A stretch of 64,000 nt of DNA, taken from assembly GCA_031308135.1 (NCBI GenBank), contig JAHLJT010009436.1, positions 221,913,286 through 221,977,285 on the forward strand, in the 5' to 3' direction. Shown one piece after another: positions 61,791-64,000 of the stretch; position 1 is the stretch's first letter; each line of letters begins with the position of its first letter. The stretch comes from Acheta domesticus (Eukaryota > Arthropoda > Insecta > Orthoptera > Gryllidae). A model generated the notes under the pieces. That model was given only the letters and a program-made list of their open reading frames with translations. It was not told where the DNA came from and did not search any database. Both the position numbers and the translations under genes were made by a program.

Positions 61791-62545
61791 ACCATTGCGT
61801 TCAGAAACACGAAATAATCAATCAATGAATAATCATCCATTGTATAACGCTCACTTGTTATATTCATTTTTTTTTTTGCTTGAGCTGTGTGAGCGGCTGT
61901 GCGATGCGCGCCAAGTGGTGCAGGGGCGTGGAAGTGTGCCACCGGGCTGCAGCCGGGCTGCGATCCACTCGAGGGGAAGATCGTCGGTTGAAGAAGATAC
62001 CACGTGCAATTAGTGGCGGGATTACTCTTTTGTCGGCGGCTTGTGATATTTCATTCGCCTGCGAGCGGTTCTGTTGTCTTTGGAATAGGGTCACTCTCAT
62101 GCGATTAGTAGTCAGGACTAGTAGTCAGAATGTTTGGGAACCAGGTTGAATAAGAGGAATTCCTCTTAATTTCACAAATGTCGTAAAAATGTGTTCTACA
62201 CTGTTACTTGAGAATTGCGGCGAACTGATTAAATGGTGCAATGATATGATCGGATGTGGAATCGAATTACCATGATATTACAGCATTTTCTCCGAATTAA
62301 AAACTTTCATAGAATTGAACATGTTTTGGAATGGATTTGTGTTTCAGTAACGTGTTTTATTAAACTATCTTTTTAATAATTTGCAAAATTTCCTTTTTTT
62401 TCAGTTACCTTCCATTCTCGCCGATTTCGATGTTACAGTTATGGTGCAATATCTCTGTTCATATTACCTTATTATTAATATTAATAATTTGGAACTGCTA
62501 CAATGAAGAACTTCCTCATACAATGTTCTAAACAACTTTGGGTAG
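61791..62545. other. No gene recognised
   Basis: A poly(T) run at 61868 and a GC-rich patch at 61900-62080, but no supportable exon. Confidence 0.35.
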
Positions 62546-62615
62546 TCCTCCGCTGATGATGATAATGATGATAATAATAATAATAATAATTATTATTATT
62601 ATTATCATTATCACA
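62546..62615. repeat. (GAT)n(AAT)n(ATT)n self-complementary microsatellite
   Basis: GATGATGATAATGATG passes into (AAT)n and then (ATT)n, so the run can fold on itself. Confidence 0.8.
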
Positions 62616-62749
62616 GTTATCAGTAAAAGTATATTTAAAAATATACGTATATTGTATATATTATTTTAATATTAAATTTTTAAATTACATGAGCCTTAAT
62701 TTGAGTTTCATGTTCATTTTGATATCTTGTGTTAAATAATTCAACAATA

Positions 62750-62995
62750 TCAGGGAGCCCCGTGGTTTGCTCGTGCTCTGTTGCGGTGCAGGGGCGTCGC
62801 GACGCGTCGTGGCGAAAGGGGAACGGGAGCGGCGCGGCGGCGCGGGCGTCTCGCGGGTGATGGGGGCGGAGACGCGCGGCCGACGTCGTCGACGGCGGCT
62901 AACTGTCCCGTGTGCCCATTGCGTAGGCGGCACATGGCGAGCTGTTGGCGCCTGTTGGTTATCCAACGGGAACGGTCGGGCCGAACACGTCACAA
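62750..62995. other. Small CpG-rich block, possible non-coding exon
   Basis: CpG-dense 240 bases in AT-rich DNA, similar in composition to the island at 51960-52960. Splice-like sites (TGCAG at 62792) exist on the plus strand, but no coding frame is convincing. Confidence 0.3.
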
Positions 62996-64000
62996 TTGCC
63001 GAGCATCCTGAAACGATTCTTGGGAATGCAAGTGTTTTTTTTTTCAGTACATTGCTGTAATTAGTTGATTAGGTTTCAGCTCTGGAGTAGGTTGCAAACT
63101 CCGGGAAGCACGCGAACTTGTTAGTTGCGGACTAAGGATAGATGAAGTAGCCAGCATTTTCGATATGGTTTCGAGTGAGATGGGGTTGTTTGATTGTTGG
63201 GATCTCTTCCACAGGAAAAACATTTTTCTGCATCTTAGGTGTAGACTAGATATGAGCAACGAATAGACTACTATCATTTGATCTGCTGAAGATTTGTGAG
63301 CGGAAGATTCATCAGTAATTTAGATAGACTATTAGCTTCATTTTTTGGATTGACGGAATGTTTCATTAAGAAATTCACTCCACTATTTCTTAATTGAGTA
63401 ATACAAGGAGAAAAGAATTATAGTGTACAGACGGTGTAATTTCAATTATTTTAATGTCTTGTTTGAAATCTCACTAATGGAGATTAATTACATATAGCAC
63501 ACACTTTACGAAAGATCTTTGTGCAATGTGGTATTATAATAGTTATCACAGAATTCGAGGGCATACCATTGTTAATTTACACTACATATTTTTAATAGGT
63601 GTTTTATTCCTCAAATTCGTGTCTTTGAACTTTATGCATGTGAATGTGGCGCGGCATTTTTCACCAACATCTTCCCTTAAATTTAGTTCACGTAATCTAC
63701 GAAACGTCTCACTATTTTATTATTTCAGAGTGAATATTTCCTTGAATGTTTAGAATAGAAGTTGAAAACATTGCATTGCTTTCATTATTTTTTGCCGCCC
63801 AACATCGAAATACTTTGGTGTTCCAAATGTGATATTTTTGTTCGTAACTATGAAGAGTCCTTGCCTGTATCTTTCGTCTTATTTAGTCCTTTGCCTGTCT
63901 CTTTCCAACTCGCCAAGCTACTCTATCACTCCATGTTCTTCTGCTCTTGCCAAGCTGCCAAGCACCTCGCTACGATGCATCATCATCACAATGTGAATAA
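62996..64000. other. No gene recognised
   Basis: AT-rich DNA to the window end; no repeat family or exon identified. Confidence 0.4.

Overview
The window is nuclear DNA of an animal, most likely an insect or another arthropod with a repeat-rich genome. The only gene that can be traced confidently is a 15-exon, GT-AG spliced gene on the minus strand (about 5804-19152). It encodes gamma-tubulin complex component 5 (TUBGCP5/GCP5, Grip128 in flies). Exons were placed by splice sites, continuous reading phase and residue-level resemblance to the family. No operons, prokaryotic signals, rRNA genes or true tRNA genes were seen.

Layout. 1-5800 holds a SINE end, a composite transposon copy (884-2313) and two diverged copies of a dispersed repeat. 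5804-19152 is TUBGCP5, with SINEs, decayed transposon heads and a foldback element in its introns. 19153-20006 is its upstream region. 20007-24646 is an almost pure (CAG)n tract of 4.64 kb. 24647-28600 holds truncated transposon pieces and two THAP zinc-finger remnants on opposite strands. 28620-38360 is a cluster of four copies of one large non-coding transposon family, here called X; two copies are nearly identical and one carries a 5'-truncated non-LTR retrotransposon. 38360-47350 is mixed: a 566-bp inverted-repeat element, more X copies, a fragment of a transposon-type coding exon beside a TATA-bearing GC-rich block, and GA-rich DNA.

47350-51420 is the most striking part. It is an X copy whose short internal GTCC-type microsatellite has expanded into a roughly 1.7-kb array with a 16-bp unit. 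That array was later hit by a 1.9-kb transposon with inverted ends, an 8-bp target duplication and a decayed P-type transposase remnant. 51640-51753 is a retropepsin fragment. 51960-52960 is a strong CpG island with a good splice donor, probably the promoter and 5' UTR of a gene extending rightward out of the window. 53000-64000 is mostly unassigned AT-rich DNA with two degenerate inverted-repeat elements and one SINE.

Apart from TUBGCP5 the window is dominated by nested repeats. The recurring theme is simple-sequence growth at transposon sites: CAG abutting an X fragment, GTCC inside X, and a poly(A) run inside a SINE.
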